DNA from: Novosphingobium capsulatum NBRC 12533
Lineage (GTDB): Bacteria > Pseudomonadota > Alphaproteobacteria > Sphingomonadales > Sphingomonadaceae
Direction: 5' to 3'
Length of the DNA stretch: 35,744 bases
NCBI RefSeq assembly: GCF_001598375.1
Contig: NZ_BCYV01000031.1
Span: 1-35,744, forward strand
Below the pieces are notes generated by a model, which saw only the letters and a list, made by a program, of their open reading frames with translations, was not told the origin of the DNA and did no database searches. This document shows positions 14,145 through 22,844 of this stretch, one piece after another. The position numbers were made by a program, and so were the translations under genes. Within the stretch, counting starts at the first letter, position 1; each line of letters opens with the position of its first letter.

Positions 14145-15914
14145 ATGATGAAGGGATTTTTCAAGGCGACTGCAGCCTGTGTGCTGGCCATCGCCATGGC
14201 CGCTCCTGCGCTGGCCGATGGCGCGCCCGCTGCGGGCCCTGGCGATGCCGACCTGATGGCCGATGCCACCACCACGGGTGACGTGCTGACCTATGGCATG
14301 GGGCCGCAGGCGCACCGCTTCAGCCCGCTCACGCAGATCAACACCGCCAACGTCGCCAAGATGGTGCCTGCCTTTGCCGCTTCGCTCGGCGGGGAAAAGC
14401 AGCGCGGCCAGGAATCGCAGCCGATCGTCTATGACGGCATGATCTATGTGACCGGCTCCTATTCGCGCGTCTTTGCGTTCGATGCGCGCACCGGTGAAAA
14501 GCAGTGGGAATACGATGCCCGCCTGCCCGACGGCATCATGCCCTGCTGCGACGTGGTCAACCGCGGCGCGGCAATCTATGGCGACAAGATCATCTTCGGC
14601 ACGCTGGATGCGCACGTCGTGGCACTCAACCGCAAAACCGGCAAGGTCATCTGGAACAAGACTGTGGCCGATTACCAGGCCGGCTACAGCCAGACCGCCG
14701 CGCCGCTGATCGTCAAGGGCCTGGTCATCACCGGGGTATCGGGCGGTGAATTCGGCGCGGTCGGCGTGGTCGAGGCGCGCGACGTGAACACCGGCGAACT
14801 GGTGTGGAGCCGCCCGGTGATCGAAGGCCACATGGGCACTCTGCGTGGCCAGCCCAACGGCATGACCGGCAAGCTCAACGCCACCTGGCCGGGTGACTTG
14901 TGGAAGACCGGCGGCGGCGCCACCTGGCTTGGCGGCACCTATGACCCGGAAACCAACCTGATCTTCTTCGGCACCGGCAACCCGGCGCCGTGGAACAGCC
15001 ACCTGCGCCAGGGTGACAACCTCTACACCGCCTCGACGCTGGCGATTAACCCCGACAACGGCCAGATCGTCTGGCACTATCAGACCACGCCGCACGATGG
15101 CTGGGACTTTGATGGGGTCAACGAATTCATTCCGTTCGATGCCACCGTCAACGGCAAGGCGATGAAGCTGGGTGCCAAGGCCGATCGCAACGGCTATTTC
15201 TTCGTGCTCGATCGCACCAACGGCAAGTTCATCAGCGCCAGCAAGTTCGTCATGCAGACGACCTGGGCCAACGGCTTCAACGCCAAGACCGGCCGTCCCA
15301 ACTACATCGACGACAATCGTCCCGGCGCGCCTGACATGGCCGGCGGCAGCGAGGCCAAGGGCAAGACCGTGTTCGCCAGCCCTTCGTTCCTGGGTGGCAA
15401 GAACTGGATGCCGATGGCCTATTCCGACCAGACCGGCCTGTTCTACATCCCGTCGAACGATTGGGGCATGGACATCTGGAACACGCCGATCGCCTACAAG
15501 AAGGGCGCGGCCTATCTCGGCGCCAGCTTCACGATCAAGCCGATTGCCGAAGATCACATCGGCGCCCTGCGCGCGATGGACCCCAAGACCGGCAAGATTG
15601 TGTGGGAATACAAGAACAAGGCGCCGCTGTGGGGCGGGGTGATGAGCACCGCTGGCGGCCTGGTCTTTACCGGTACGCCGGAAGGCTATCTCAAGGCCTT
15701 CGACGCCAAGACCGGCCAGGAGTTGTGGAAGTTCAACACCGGCTCGGGCGTGGTTGGTTCGCCGATCACCTGGGAACAGGACGGCGAACAGTATGTCGCC
15801 GTGATGTCGGGCTGGGGCGGCGCCGTGCCGCTGTGGGGTGGCGAGGTCGCCAAGACCTTCAAGGAAATCAGCCAGGGCGGCGCGCTCTGGGTGTTCAAGC
15901 TGCCCAAGTCATGA
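14145..15914 (+). CDS. PQQ-dependent alcohol dehydrogenase, lanthanide type (ExaA/PedH-like)
   Basis: A 589-residue periplasmic quinoprotein that oxidises primary alcohols to aldehydes. GGAGG lies just upstream; GTG 14142, ATG 14145 and ATG 14148 are all possible starts. Signal peptide to about residue 25, then the eight-bladed propeller. The adjacent Cys134-Cys135 pair (MPCCDVVNRG) is the disulfide over PQQ. Metal ligands are in SGGEFG and FGTGNPAPWN, and the catalytic Asp321 is in HDGWDFDGVNE. Asp323, two residues on, is the extra ligand of lanthanide enzymes (PedH, XoxF), whereas calcium forms have Ser or Ala. Overall it follows ExaA/PedE ethanol dehydrogenases more than methanol ones. It lies with pedF, the natural acceptor. 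Confidence 0.93.
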   Translation: MMKGFFKATAACVLAIAMAAPALADGAPAAGPGDADLMADATTTGDVLTYGMGPQAHRFSPLTQINTANVAKMVPAFAASLGGEKQRGQESQPIVYDGMIYVTGSYSRVFAFDARTGEKQWEYDARLPDGIMPCCDVVNRGAAIYGDKIIFGTLDAHVVALNRKTGKVIWNKTVADYQAGYSQTAAPLIVKGLVITGVSGGEFGAVGVVEARDVNTGELVWSRPVIEGHMGTLRGQPNGMTGKLNATWPGDLWKTGGGATWLGGTYDPETNLIFFGTGNPAPWNSHLRQGDNLYTASTLAINPDNGQIVWHYQTTPHDGWDFDGVNEFIPFDATVNGKAMKLGAKADRNGYFFVLDRTNGKFISASKFVMQTTWANGFNAKTGRPNYIDDNRPGAPDMAGGSEAKGKTVFASPSFLGGKNWMPMAYSDQTGLFYIPSNDWGMDIWNTPIAYKKGAAYLGASFTIKPIAEDHIGALRAMDPKTGKIVWEYKNKAPLWGGVMSTAGGLVFTGTPEGYLKAFDAKTGQELWKFNTGSGVVGSPITWEQDGEQYVAVMSGWGGAVPLWGGEVAKTFKEISQGGALWVFKLPKS

Positions 15915-15920
15915 TGGGTC

Positions 15921-15949
15921 GGGGCGGAAGCTGGGGGGCTTCCCGCCCC
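15921..15949 (+). terminator. Possible terminator hairpin after the dehydrogenase
   Basis: GGGGCGGAAGC pairs with GCTTCCCGCCCC (one bulged base) around a TGGGGG loop, 6 bases past the stop codon, followed by TTGCCCTTC. The T run is weak, so termination may be partial or it may protect the 3' end. Confidence 0.5.
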
Positions 15950-16093
15950 TTGCCCTTCACCGGGGTGCTGGCAACAGCGCCCCGGGCCGTTGTGGGGCCC
16001 GCTGTGGAAGGCGGCGGGTCCCGCACACCCTTGCGGGTGCGGACCGCGCCTTCCCCCTCTTGCTTTTCCGCGCGGCCGGCCGATAGTGCCGCC

Positions 16094-16741
16094 ATGGCCA
16101 ACGCCACGCCCGAACGCATCCTGGTTGTCGATGATCACCCGCTGGTGCGGGACGGGTTGCGCAGCCTGCTTGCCGTTACGTTCGAGCATTGCGACATCCT
16201 GGAAGCGGCAGGTGTCGAAGAAGCCTGCGCCGTGCTCGCCAGCCATGGCGATTGTGATCTGGTCCTGCTCGATCTCAACATGCCCGATGCCACGCGCCTG
16301 TCGGGCCTGGTGCAACTGCGCGAAGCATTTCCTATGGTGCCGGTGCTGATGGTCTCGGGCAGCTTTGACCGCGCCCTGGTGCAAGAGGCGCTCTCGGCCG
16401 GCGCGGCGGGTTTCCTGCCCAAGTCGATGAAGCGCGATGGCATCGTCAATGCGCTGCACATGGTCATGGCCGGCGAAATCTACATCCCCGATACCGGTCT
16501 GGAAGAAACGCCTGCCAGCGCCGAGGAAGCGCAGATCCGCACGCGGATCGACAGCCTCACGCCGCAGCAAAAGGTCGTGCTGCACCATCTCGTGCATGGC
16601 CGGCTCAACAAGCAGATCGCGCACGATCTCGATGTCTCGCTCACCACGGTCAAGGCCCACGTGTCGGCCATCCTGCAAAAGCTGGGCGTGTTCAGCCGCA
16701 CCCAGGCCGTGATCCTGGCCAACCGCGTCCATTTCGATTGA
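16094..16741 (+). CDS. LuxR/NarL-type response regulator (ErbR/AgmR-like)
   Basis: A 215-residue two-component regulator. The receiver domain (residues 7-125) has the acidic pair in VVDDHPLVRDGL, phospho-acceptor Asp60 in LLDLNMPDA, the SGS switch region and Lys in FLPKSMKRD. The HTH (about 150-210) includes LTPQQKVVLHHL and NKQIAHDLDVSLTTVKAHVS. In pseudomonads, regulators of this size beside ExaA-type genes (AgmR/ErbR/PedR) activate alcohol oxidation, and this one likely does the same for its neighbours. It converges with the hybrid kinase, its probable partner, across repeat elements. Confidence 0.9.
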   Translation: MANATPERILVVDDHPLVRDGLRSLLAVTFEHCDILEAAGVEEACAVLASHGDCDLVLLDLNMPDATRLSGLVQLREAFPMVPVLMVSGSFDRALVQEALSAGAAGFLPKSMKRDGIVNALHMVMAGEIYIPDTGLEETPASAEEAQIRTRIDSLTPQQKVVLHHLVHGRLNKQIAHDLDVSLTTVKAHVSAILQKLGVFSRTQAVILANRVHFD

Positions 16742-16772
16742 CGGCATGCGTGGATTTCCATCACCCCCCCGA

Positions 16773-16843
16773 CCCCCTCCTCTGAAGAGGAGGGGGAGTT
16801 AAGGCATTGATCTGAAAAGCCCCATCCTCTTTAGAGGAGGGGG
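16773..16843. repeat. Two further copies of the CCCCCTCCTC hairpin family
   Basis: CCCCCTCCTC-TGAA-GAGGAGGGGG is perfect at 16773-16796. A second copy at 16820-16843 has one changed pair (CCCCATCCTC). Both resemble the copy after lysC at 4377. They fill the gap between the convergent regulator and kinase genes. Confidence 0.8.
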
Positions 16844-16886
16844 TTGGGGGCGGTGCGAAGCCTGAAACTACGGTCGCGCGCAGGGG

Positions 16887-16982
16887 CTTCGACAAGCTCA
16901 GCCCGAACGGATTTCAGAGGTAATTCAGAAACCTCCGTTCGCCCTGAGCTTGTCGAAGGGCCTGTCCTGAGCCTGTCGAAGG
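16887..16982. repeat. Dispersed inverted repeat with CTTCGACAAGCTCAG core
   Basis: Arms 16887-16910 and 16935-16958 match as reverse complements at 22 of 24 positions. A third partial copy (CCTGAGCCTGTCGAAGG) follows at about 16965-16981. The CTTCGACAAGCTCAG core is a familiar intergenic repeat in sphingomonads. It starts 18 bases beyond the kinase stop and may shape the 3' end of that mRNA. Confidence 0.8.
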
Positions 16983-17000
16983 GTGCCACGCAACCCCGTT

Positions 17001-19268
17001 TCAGTGCATCATTGTCTGCAACAGCGCGCGCAACTGCGCCGGCTTTACCGGCTTGCCCAACAGCGGCAGTTTCTGCCCGGCCAGACGTTCCTTCAGTTCC
17101 TCGCTGCGATCGGCCGAAATGATAATCGCGGGCACGCTGCGGCCCAGGCTGGCGCGCACATCGTGCACGGCCTGGTCGCCGGTTTCGGCATGGTCGAGGT
17201 GAAAATCGGCAATGATCACATCGGGCGTTTCGGCGCCCAGCCGGTCGATCGCGGCCGGCCCGCTGCCGGCAACCAAGACCTGGCAGCCCCAGCCGGTCAA
17301 CAGCGTTTCCATGCCCAGCTGGATCTGCGTTTCGTTGTCGATCACCAGGATGCGCCGGCCCTGGATGGCGCGATCGCGCACCGGCTTGGCCGTGGTGGGA
17401 GCAGTATCGGCCTGGCTTTCGCCCAAGGGCACGGTGATGGCAAAGCACGCGCCAGCGCCCGCGTCCGAGGTCAATTCCAGCGGATGCTGCAGCATGGCCG
17501 TGGCGCGGCGCACGATCGCCAGGCCCAGCCCTTTGCCGGGAATGCGGTGGCTGTTGTCGAGCCGGCGGAACTCTTCGAAAATGCGCTCCTGCTGGTCTTT
17601 GGGGATGCCCGGGCCGGTATCGGCCACGCTGACCCGCACCTGCTCCGGGGTGGGGCTGTCGGTCGTCACGCGCACGTGCCCGCTGCCGGTATAGCGGATG
17701 GCGTTGGACACCAGGTTCTGCAGGATGCGGCGCAGCAGGCGCGCGTCGCTGCGCACCCATACAGGCGCGGCTTCCACGGCAAACGTCAGGCCCGCCGCGT
17801 GCGCGGTCGGGGCAAATTCGGTCTGCAAGGTGCCGAGCAGGCCGGCCAGGTTCACATCGGTGAGGTTGGGGGTGATGGCGCCGGCATCGAGACGCGAGAT
17901 TTCGAACAGGGTTTCCAGCAGGTCTTCCACCGAATTGAGCGAGGTGGAGGCCTGGTTGACCAGCGCGCGGGTGGGCAGGGCAAGCCGCCGCTCGGTCAGC
18001 GCAGCGATAAACAGCCGCGCCGCATTGAGCGGCTGGAGCAGGTCGTGGCTGGCGGCGGCAAGAAAGCTGGTCTTTGACCGGTTGGCCATTTCCGCGGCGG
18101 TCTTGGCTTCCAGCAGTTGGGCCTCGATCGCGCGACGCTCGGCCACTTCGGATGCCAGGCGGCGGTTGAGCGCGGTCAGCTCGGTGGTGCGCTCGGCCAC
18201 GCGGCGTTCCAGCGTTTCGGCGGTATTCTGCAGGATCTGCCGGGCGGTGGTCGGCTCTGTCACATCCAGAAAGCCCACCACCATGCCGCCCAGCGCCGTA
18301 GCGGTGGTGCGCACTTCCCAGATGCGATCGCCCACCGTGGCCAAGCGGTTGCGCACCGTACCCTCGGCCTCGGTGCGCCAGGCCAGTGCGTCGGCCCCGT
18401 CCATCGCAAGGGTCTGGGCGCAGAAGCGCACCAGGTCTTCGTGGTTGCCGATCGCCGCGCTCGCGTCGCCGGCCAGGCCCAGCAGGCGTTGCAGGGCGCC
18501 GTTCCACGCCGTCAGGCGGCGGCCGGCATCGAACATGCACACGCCTTCCACCAGATTGTCGAGCAGGGCCTGCAACGCCAGGTTCTGTTCGGCCAGATCA
18601 CGGGCGCGGGCGCGGGCATCCTCGGCCTTGGCCTCGGTAATGTCGGTATAGATGCCAACGATGCCGCCCTCGCTGGTGCGCAGCTCGTTGATCTGGATCC
18701 AGCGTCCGTCCGACAGGGCCTGGACATGCCCGCCCGATGCCACGGCATGGCGCGCCAGCCGGTCTGACACCCAGCGATCGGGCGCCGACAGCGCGCCGGC
18801 CGGACGGCGCTGCTGTGCCAGCAGGCTGATAATCTCGTGGAACGTGGGATTTTCCGGCAGCAGTTCGGCCACTTCGGGCCAGAACCCCATATAGGCCTCG
18901 TTGAACAGGACCAGGCGATCCTCGGCATCGAACAGGGCAAAGCCCTCGTTGATCGACTCAATCGCATCGCGCAGCCGCGTCTCGGCCGCTTCGGCATTGG
19001 CATGGGCCTGGGCCAGCTTGGCATTGACCGTGGCGAGTTCGCCCATGGCCTGTTCGAGCGCGCGGGTGCGATCGCGCACCAGTTGCTCCAGCGTGATCGC
19101 CCGCTCGAACATCGAAAAGGCCGAATGCGACAGGTCGGTCGATCGCTCCACCCGGTCGATCAGCGTGGCGTTGATCTTGCGCAGCTTGCGCAACTCGCCT
19201 TCCAGCCGCGCGATATGCTGCGCGGCATCCTCTGGCGCAGCCGTGGTAAAAGGCGCGCTATCCGTCAT
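17001..19268 (-). CDS. Hybrid sensor histidine kinase (NahK/ErcS'-like)
   Basis: A 755-residue cytoplasmic kinase with no membrane segments. Order: N-terminal coiled coil (about 17-105), PAS (about 112-210, SINEGFALFDAEDRLVLFNE), second PAS (about 225-340, VEGVCMFDAGRRLTAWNG), coiled coil, HisKA with His408 in the unusual box ASHDLLQPLNAARLF, HATPase (NLVSNAIRYT, DTGPGIPK, GKGLGLAIV), and a C-terminal receiver with Asp688 in IADFHLD. The His box and layout are those of P. aeruginosa NahK (PA1976, ErcS'), which takes part in ethanol oxidation and biofilm control. Its ATG overlaps the stop of the FIST gene by 4 bases, so the two are made together. No HPt domain is present, so a separate HPt or direct transfer to the regulator at 16094 must follow. 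Confidence 0.88.
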   Translation of the reverse strand: MTDSAPFTTAAPEDAAQHIARLEGELRKLRKINATLIDRVERSTDLSHSAFSMFERAITLEQLVRDRTRALEQAMGELATVNAKLAQAHANAEAAETRLRDAIESINEGFALFDAEDRLVLFNEAYMGFWPEVAELLPENPTFHEIISLLAQQRRPAGALSAPDRWVSDRLARHAVASGGHVQALSDGRWIQINELRTSEGGIVGIYTDITEAKAEDARARARDLAEQNLALQALLDNLVEGVCMFDAGRRLTAWNGALQRLLGLAGDASAAIGNHEDLVRFCAQTLAMDGADALAWRTEAEGTVRNRLATVGDRIWEVRTTATALGGMVVGFLDVTEPTTARQILQNTAETLERRVAERTTELTALNRRLASEVAERRAIEAQLLEAKTAAEMANRSKTSFLAAASHDLLQPLNAARLFIAALTERRLALPTRALVNQASTSLNSVEDLLETLFEISRLDAGAITPNLTDVNLAGLLGTLQTEFAPTAHAAGLTFAVEAAPVWVRSDARLLRRILQNLVSNAIRYTGSGHVRVTTDSPTPEQVRVSVADTGPGIPKDQQERIFEEFRRLDNSHRIPGKGLGLAIVRRATAMLQHPLELTSDAGAGACFAITVPLGESQADTAPTTAKPVRDRAIQGRRILVIDNETQIQLGMETLLTGWGCQVLVAGSGPAAIDRLGAETPDVIIADFHLDHAETGDQAVHDVRASLGRSVPAIIISADRSEELKERLAGQKLPLLGKPVKPAQLRALLQTMMH

Positions 19269-20440
19269 CGCCCGATCGCCAACCCGCTGAACGTCTGGTT
19301 GACATGCAGCGCATGGAACTGCTCGCCATAAGTGTTGAAGCCCACCACGCCGTTGCGGCGATAGATTTCTGAAATCGGCCGGCCCAGCTGGCGCCGCTCG
19401 GCATTGATGCGGTTGAGCACGCAGTCGAACGCGATGATGTGGTCGATTTCGCCCACCGCCTCGCGAATTTCCGCCATCGTCGCATTCAGGCTTTCCAGCT
19501 GGTCGACCGGCTCGCCCAAGGTCAGCACGATGCCTTCGTCGATCGCGCAATAGAACGTGAGGCTGCCGTCGGCATGCGCGGTCTGCACCGCACGCACATG
19601 ATAATCTCCCCCGGCGCGTACCATCGGCGGGCAGGCGGCAAACAGCGCCATGTCGGGCTTGCGCATGTCGATCCCGCCATAGACCGTGCTGGCCAGGCGC
19701 AGGTATTCCTCGGCCGCCGGCTCGGCGTTGATTTCGGTTACGCGGCGGGCGCCGGCATCGGCTCCGGTCACCACCATCTTGACCGCGCCGGGCTTGTAGT
19801 GCTGGCGGCGGAACACGTGCAGCGGCCGCGTGGTCGACACGATCGCCACCACCGCGCCGGCTGCATGAAACATGCCATCGGAATAGATGCCGGTTTCCTT
19901 GAACATCAGCCCGTCGCCCGATGATCCCCCCACCAGCGGAATTTCGCCCAGGGCATCCTGCACGGTCATCGCCAGCAATTCCTCGCTGTGCGACAGGCCA
20001 TCGACCAGGAACAGCGCGGCGTGGTTCACCTTGCGGCCCAAGGACTGGATTGAGAGGCGCTCGCTGCCCACTTCCGCGCGCGCCACCAGATCGCGCACTG
20101 CCGCCCGCGCAGCGCCGGCATCAAAGTGCGCCAGATCGTCAAAGCGGTGGCTGACCATGTGAAAGCTGTCGGCCGGAAATGCGATCAGGCTGATCGAATC
20201 CTCGTCATAACCGGCCTCGGTCAACTCGCCCGAACTGGTGCAGCCGATCATCGGAAACCGTTCCATCGACCAGCCGCGCGCGGCGCGCGCCAGCATTTCC
20301 CGGTCATAGCGGTGAGAACAGAACATCACGGCCCCCGCCAGATGTTCTGGCGCGATCGTTCGGCTGATCTGGGCAAAGGCCTCGAAAGGATCGGATGCAT
20401 GGGATGAAGCCACGCCAACCTCGCAGGTGCGAATATCCAA
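19265..20440 (-). CDS. FIST-domain sensor protein (NosP-like)
   Basis: A cytoplasmic protein with FIST N and FIST C domains, about 391 residues. Family hallmarks are FPMIGCTSSGELTEAGY, VNHAALFLVDGLSHSEELL, ALGEIPLVGGSSGDG and, in FIST C, GVVGFNTYGEQFHALHVNQT. I prefer TTG 20440, with GGAG 6 bases before it; TTG 20452 would add 4 residues. The gene directly overlaps the hybrid kinase, the same order as nosP-nahK (PA1975-PA1976) in P. aeruginosa, where NosP binds heme and nitric oxide and controls the kinase. Whether this one binds heme cannot be judged from sequence alone. Confidence 0.85.
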   Translation of the reverse strand: MDIRTCEVGVASSHASDPFEAFAQISRTIAPEHLAGAVMFCSHRYDREMLARAARGWSMERFPMIGCTSSGELTEAGYDEDSISLIAFPADSFHMVSHRFDDLAHFDAGAARAAVRDLVARAEVGSERLSIQSLGRKVNHAALFLVDGLSHSEELLAMTVQDALGEIPLVGGSSGDGLMFKETGIYSDGMFHAAGAVVAIVSTTRPLHVFRRQHYKPGAVKMVVTGADAGARRVTEINAEPAAEEYLRLASTVYGGIDMRKPDMALFAACPPMVRAGGDYHVRAVQTAHADGSLTFYCAIDEGIVLTLGEPVDQLESLNATMAEIREAVGEIDHIIAFDCVLNRINAERRQLGRPISEIYRRNGVVGFNTYGEQFHALHVNQTFSGLAIGR

Positions 20441-20574
20441 GACCCTCTCCAATCGCCGCTATTGTCTTGTTATCGTTGCCTTCGCGCGCGCAGGGCGGCG
20501 ATCAATGCAGGGTCACAATACAATGGTTCGGCCGCTATCGGAAAGGGCGGCGATACAAAAATATGATGGCTTGC

Positions 20575-20970
20575 TCAGGATTCTCCGCGCGGCGGTGGCC
20601 CACCTTCTTCCAGGGCCAGTGCCTCGGCATCGGTGAACAGCCGCGCATGGCCGAGAAAGCGAATACCTTCGGGCGTTTCCAACGACATGCCGGCGCCGCG
20701 CCCCGGCGCGACATCGATGGTCAGCTGGGTGTTCCGCGCATATTCGAACTGCGCCGCGCCGATCCACACCGGCACATCGCCGGCAATATGGCCCAGCAAT
20801 ACGTCCTGCCCGCCCACCTTGAACTCGCCGCGGGGATAACACATCGGCACCGATCCATCGCAGCAGCCGCCCGACTGGTGAAACATCAGCGGTCCGTGCA
20901 TGGCCGTCAGCCGGGCAATCCATGCATCGGCTGCCGGTGTTGACATCACGCGGGGCGGAGGATCTGCCAT
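20575..20970 (-). CDS. DUF779 family protein
   Basis: A 131-residue protein from ATG 20968-20970 (an ATG at 20946, or an extended frame to 21060, is possible). The Cys-rich HQSGGCCDGSVPMCYPRGEF and DVLLGHIAGDVPVWIGAAQFEY are the hallmark of DUF779. Genes of this family sit beside exaC/acoD-type aldehyde dehydrogenases very often, as here, 99 bases downstream of the dehydrogenase stop. The biochemical role is not known; the cysteines hint at metal binding. Confidence 0.88.
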   Translation of the reverse strand: MADPPPRVMSTPAADAWIARLTAMHGPLMFHQSGGCCDGSVPMCYPRGEFKVGGQDVLLGHIAGDVPVWIGAAQFEYARNTQLTIDVAPGRGAGMSLETPEGIRFLGHARLFTDAEALALEEGGPPPRGES

Positions 20971-21069
20971 GGCATCGCTGCTCCAAGCCAAGCGGGGCGG
21001 GCGCTTGTCGCACCCGCCCCGGAAAATGCGCCCCTGTTGTCCGCCGGGGGCGCCTTTCATCGCGGCGCC

Positions 21070-22590
21070 TCAGAAGAAGCCAAGCGCCTTGGTGCTGTAG
21101 CTGACCAGCAGGTTCTTGGTCTGCTGATAGTGATCTAGCATCATCTTGTGGGTTTCACGCCCGATGCCCGACTGCTTGTAGCCACCGAACGCGGCATGGG
21201 CAGGGTAGAGGTGGTAGCAGTTGGTCCACACGCGCCCGGCCTGGATTTCACGGCCGAAGCGATAGGCGCGGTTGCCGTTGCGGGTCCACACGCCGGCGCC
21301 CAGGCCGAACTGCGTGTCGTTGGCGATGGCCAGCGCCTCGGCTTCGTCCTTGAACGTGGTCACGGCCAGCACCGGGCCAAAGATTTCTTCCTGGAACACG
21401 CGCATCTTGTTGTGACCTTCCAGGATGGTCGGGGTCACGTAATAGCCATCGGCCAGGTCGCCCGAGAGCGTGGCGCGGCTGCCGCCGGTCAGCACCTTGG
21501 CGCCTTCACCCCGACCGATGTCGATGTACGAGAGGATCTTTTCCATCTGCTCTTGCGAGGCCTGCGCGCCGATCATCGTGGACGGATCGAGCGGGCTGCC
21601 CTGGCGGATCTTCTGCACACGGGCGACGGCGCGTTCCATGAACTTTTCATAGATCGATTCCTGCACCAGCGCGCGCGACGGGCAGGTGCACACTTCGCCC
21701 TGGTTCAGGCCGAACATGGCAAAGCCTTCGAGCACCTTGTCGAAATAGTCGTCGTCGGCGTCCATCACGTCGGCAAAGAAGATGTTCGGGCTCTTGCCGC
21801 CCAGTTCCAGCGTCACCGGGATCAGGTTTTCGCTGGCATACTGCATGATCAGCCGGCCGGTGGAGGTTTCGCCGGTAAAGGCGATCTTGGCGATGCGCTT
21901 GCTGGTGGCGAGCGGCTTGCCCGCTTCGATGCCAAAGCCGTTGACGATGTTGAGCGTGCCCTCGGGCAGGATGTCGGCGACCAGTTCGGCAAACACCAGG
22001 ATCGACATCGGGGTCTGCTCGGCGGGCTTGAGCACCACGCAGTTGCCGGCGGCAAGGGCCGGGGCCAGCTTCCACGCGGCCATCAGCAGCGGGAAGTTCC
22101 ACGGAATGATCTGGCCGACCACGCCCAGCGGTTCGTGATAGTGATAGGCCACGGTGTCGTGGTCGATTTCGCCCAGGGTGCCTTCCTGGCTGCGCACGCA
22201 GGCGGCAAAATAGCGGAAGTGGTCGATTGCCAGCGGCACGTCGGCGGCGGTCGTCTCACGGATCGGCTTGCCGTTGTCGATGGTTTCGACCATTGCCAGC
22301 AGGTCGAGGTTGTCCTCCATCCGCTGCGCCACCTTGAGCAGGATATTGGCGCGATCAGCCGGCGAGGTGCGGCCCCAGGCTTCGCGTGCCTTGTGCGCGG
22401 CATCAAGCGCCAGTTCGATATCTTCGGCTGTGCCGCGCGCCACCTGGCACACCGGCTTGCCGGTTACGGGCGAGACGTTGTCGAAGTACTGGCCGCGAAC
22501 CGGCGCGACCCACTTGCCTCCGATGAAGTTGTCGAACTTGGCCTTGATCGGGCTTTGGGCCGAAAACTTGGTCATGGCTTCCTGCAACAT
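21070..22590 (-). CDS. NAD-dependent aldehyde dehydrogenase (ExaC/AcoD-type)
   Basis: A 506-residue cytosolic enzyme that oxidises the aldehyde made by the quinoprotein to the acid. AAGGAG with spacing 7 supports ATG 22590; MTKFSAQSP at 22575 is an alternative. GQIIPWNFPLLMAAWKLAPALAAGN (cofactor fold), general base Glu262 in VTLELGGKSPNIF and catalytic Cys301 in NQGEVCTCPSRAL are all intact; a second Cys at 303 is typical of this subgroup. Its pairing with DUF779 and the PQQ dehydrogenase supports an alcohol catabolism role over betaine or other aldehydes. It is divergent from the NRPS. Confidence 0.94.
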   Translation of the reverse strand: MLQEAMTKFSAQSPIKAKFDNFIGGKWVAPVRGQYFDNVSPVTGKPVCQVARGTAEDIELALDAAHKAREAWGRTSPADRANILLKVAQRMEDNLDLLAMVETIDNGKPIRETTAADVPLAIDHFRYFAACVRSQEGTLGEIDHDTVAYHYHEPLGVVGQIIPWNFPLLMAAWKLAPALAAGNCVVLKPAEQTPMSILVFAELVADILPEGTLNIVNGFGIEAGKPLATSKRIAKIAFTGETSTGRLIMQYASENLIPVTLELGGKSPNIFFADVMDADDDYFDKVLEGFAMFGLNQGEVCTCPSRALVQESIYEKFMERAVARVQKIRQGSPLDPSTMIGAQASQEQMEKILSYIDIGRGEGAKVLTGGSRATLSGDLADGYYVTPTILEGHNKMRVFQEEIFGPVLAVTTFKDEAEALAIANDTQFGLGAGVWTRNGNRAYRFGREIQAGRVWTNCYHLYPAHAAFGGYKQSGIGRETHKMMLDHYQQTKNLLVSYSTKALGFF

Positions 22591-22709
22591 GGGGCCTCTC
22601 CTTGCATATGCTTTAAGGCGAATGACGTGTGAAACGGTGGCATGCTATGCGACCTGCCACGAAGCCCTGCGGCCCGTTCCGTGTTCTGGCCGAGAATGCG
22701 CAAAGGGGC

Positions 22710-22743
22710 CCCGTTCGGGCAATTGTACCTTGGGTCGAACGGG
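22710..22743. promoter_or_regulatory. Inverted repeat in the divergent control region
   Basis: CCCGTTCG and CGAACGGG form an 8-base inverted repeat with an 18-base spacer between the aldehyde dehydrogenase and NRPS genes. It may bind a regulator of either; nothing else identifies the protein. Confidence 0.3.
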
Positions 22744-22844
22744 CGGATGCTGCCGCGGATTCCGCACGGTTGGCCTGTCCGAATTCGGCGTTTTTGTGCG
22801 GGGTTCCCGATTGACCGGCGCAACATCGGCGCTAGGGGGCGGAT

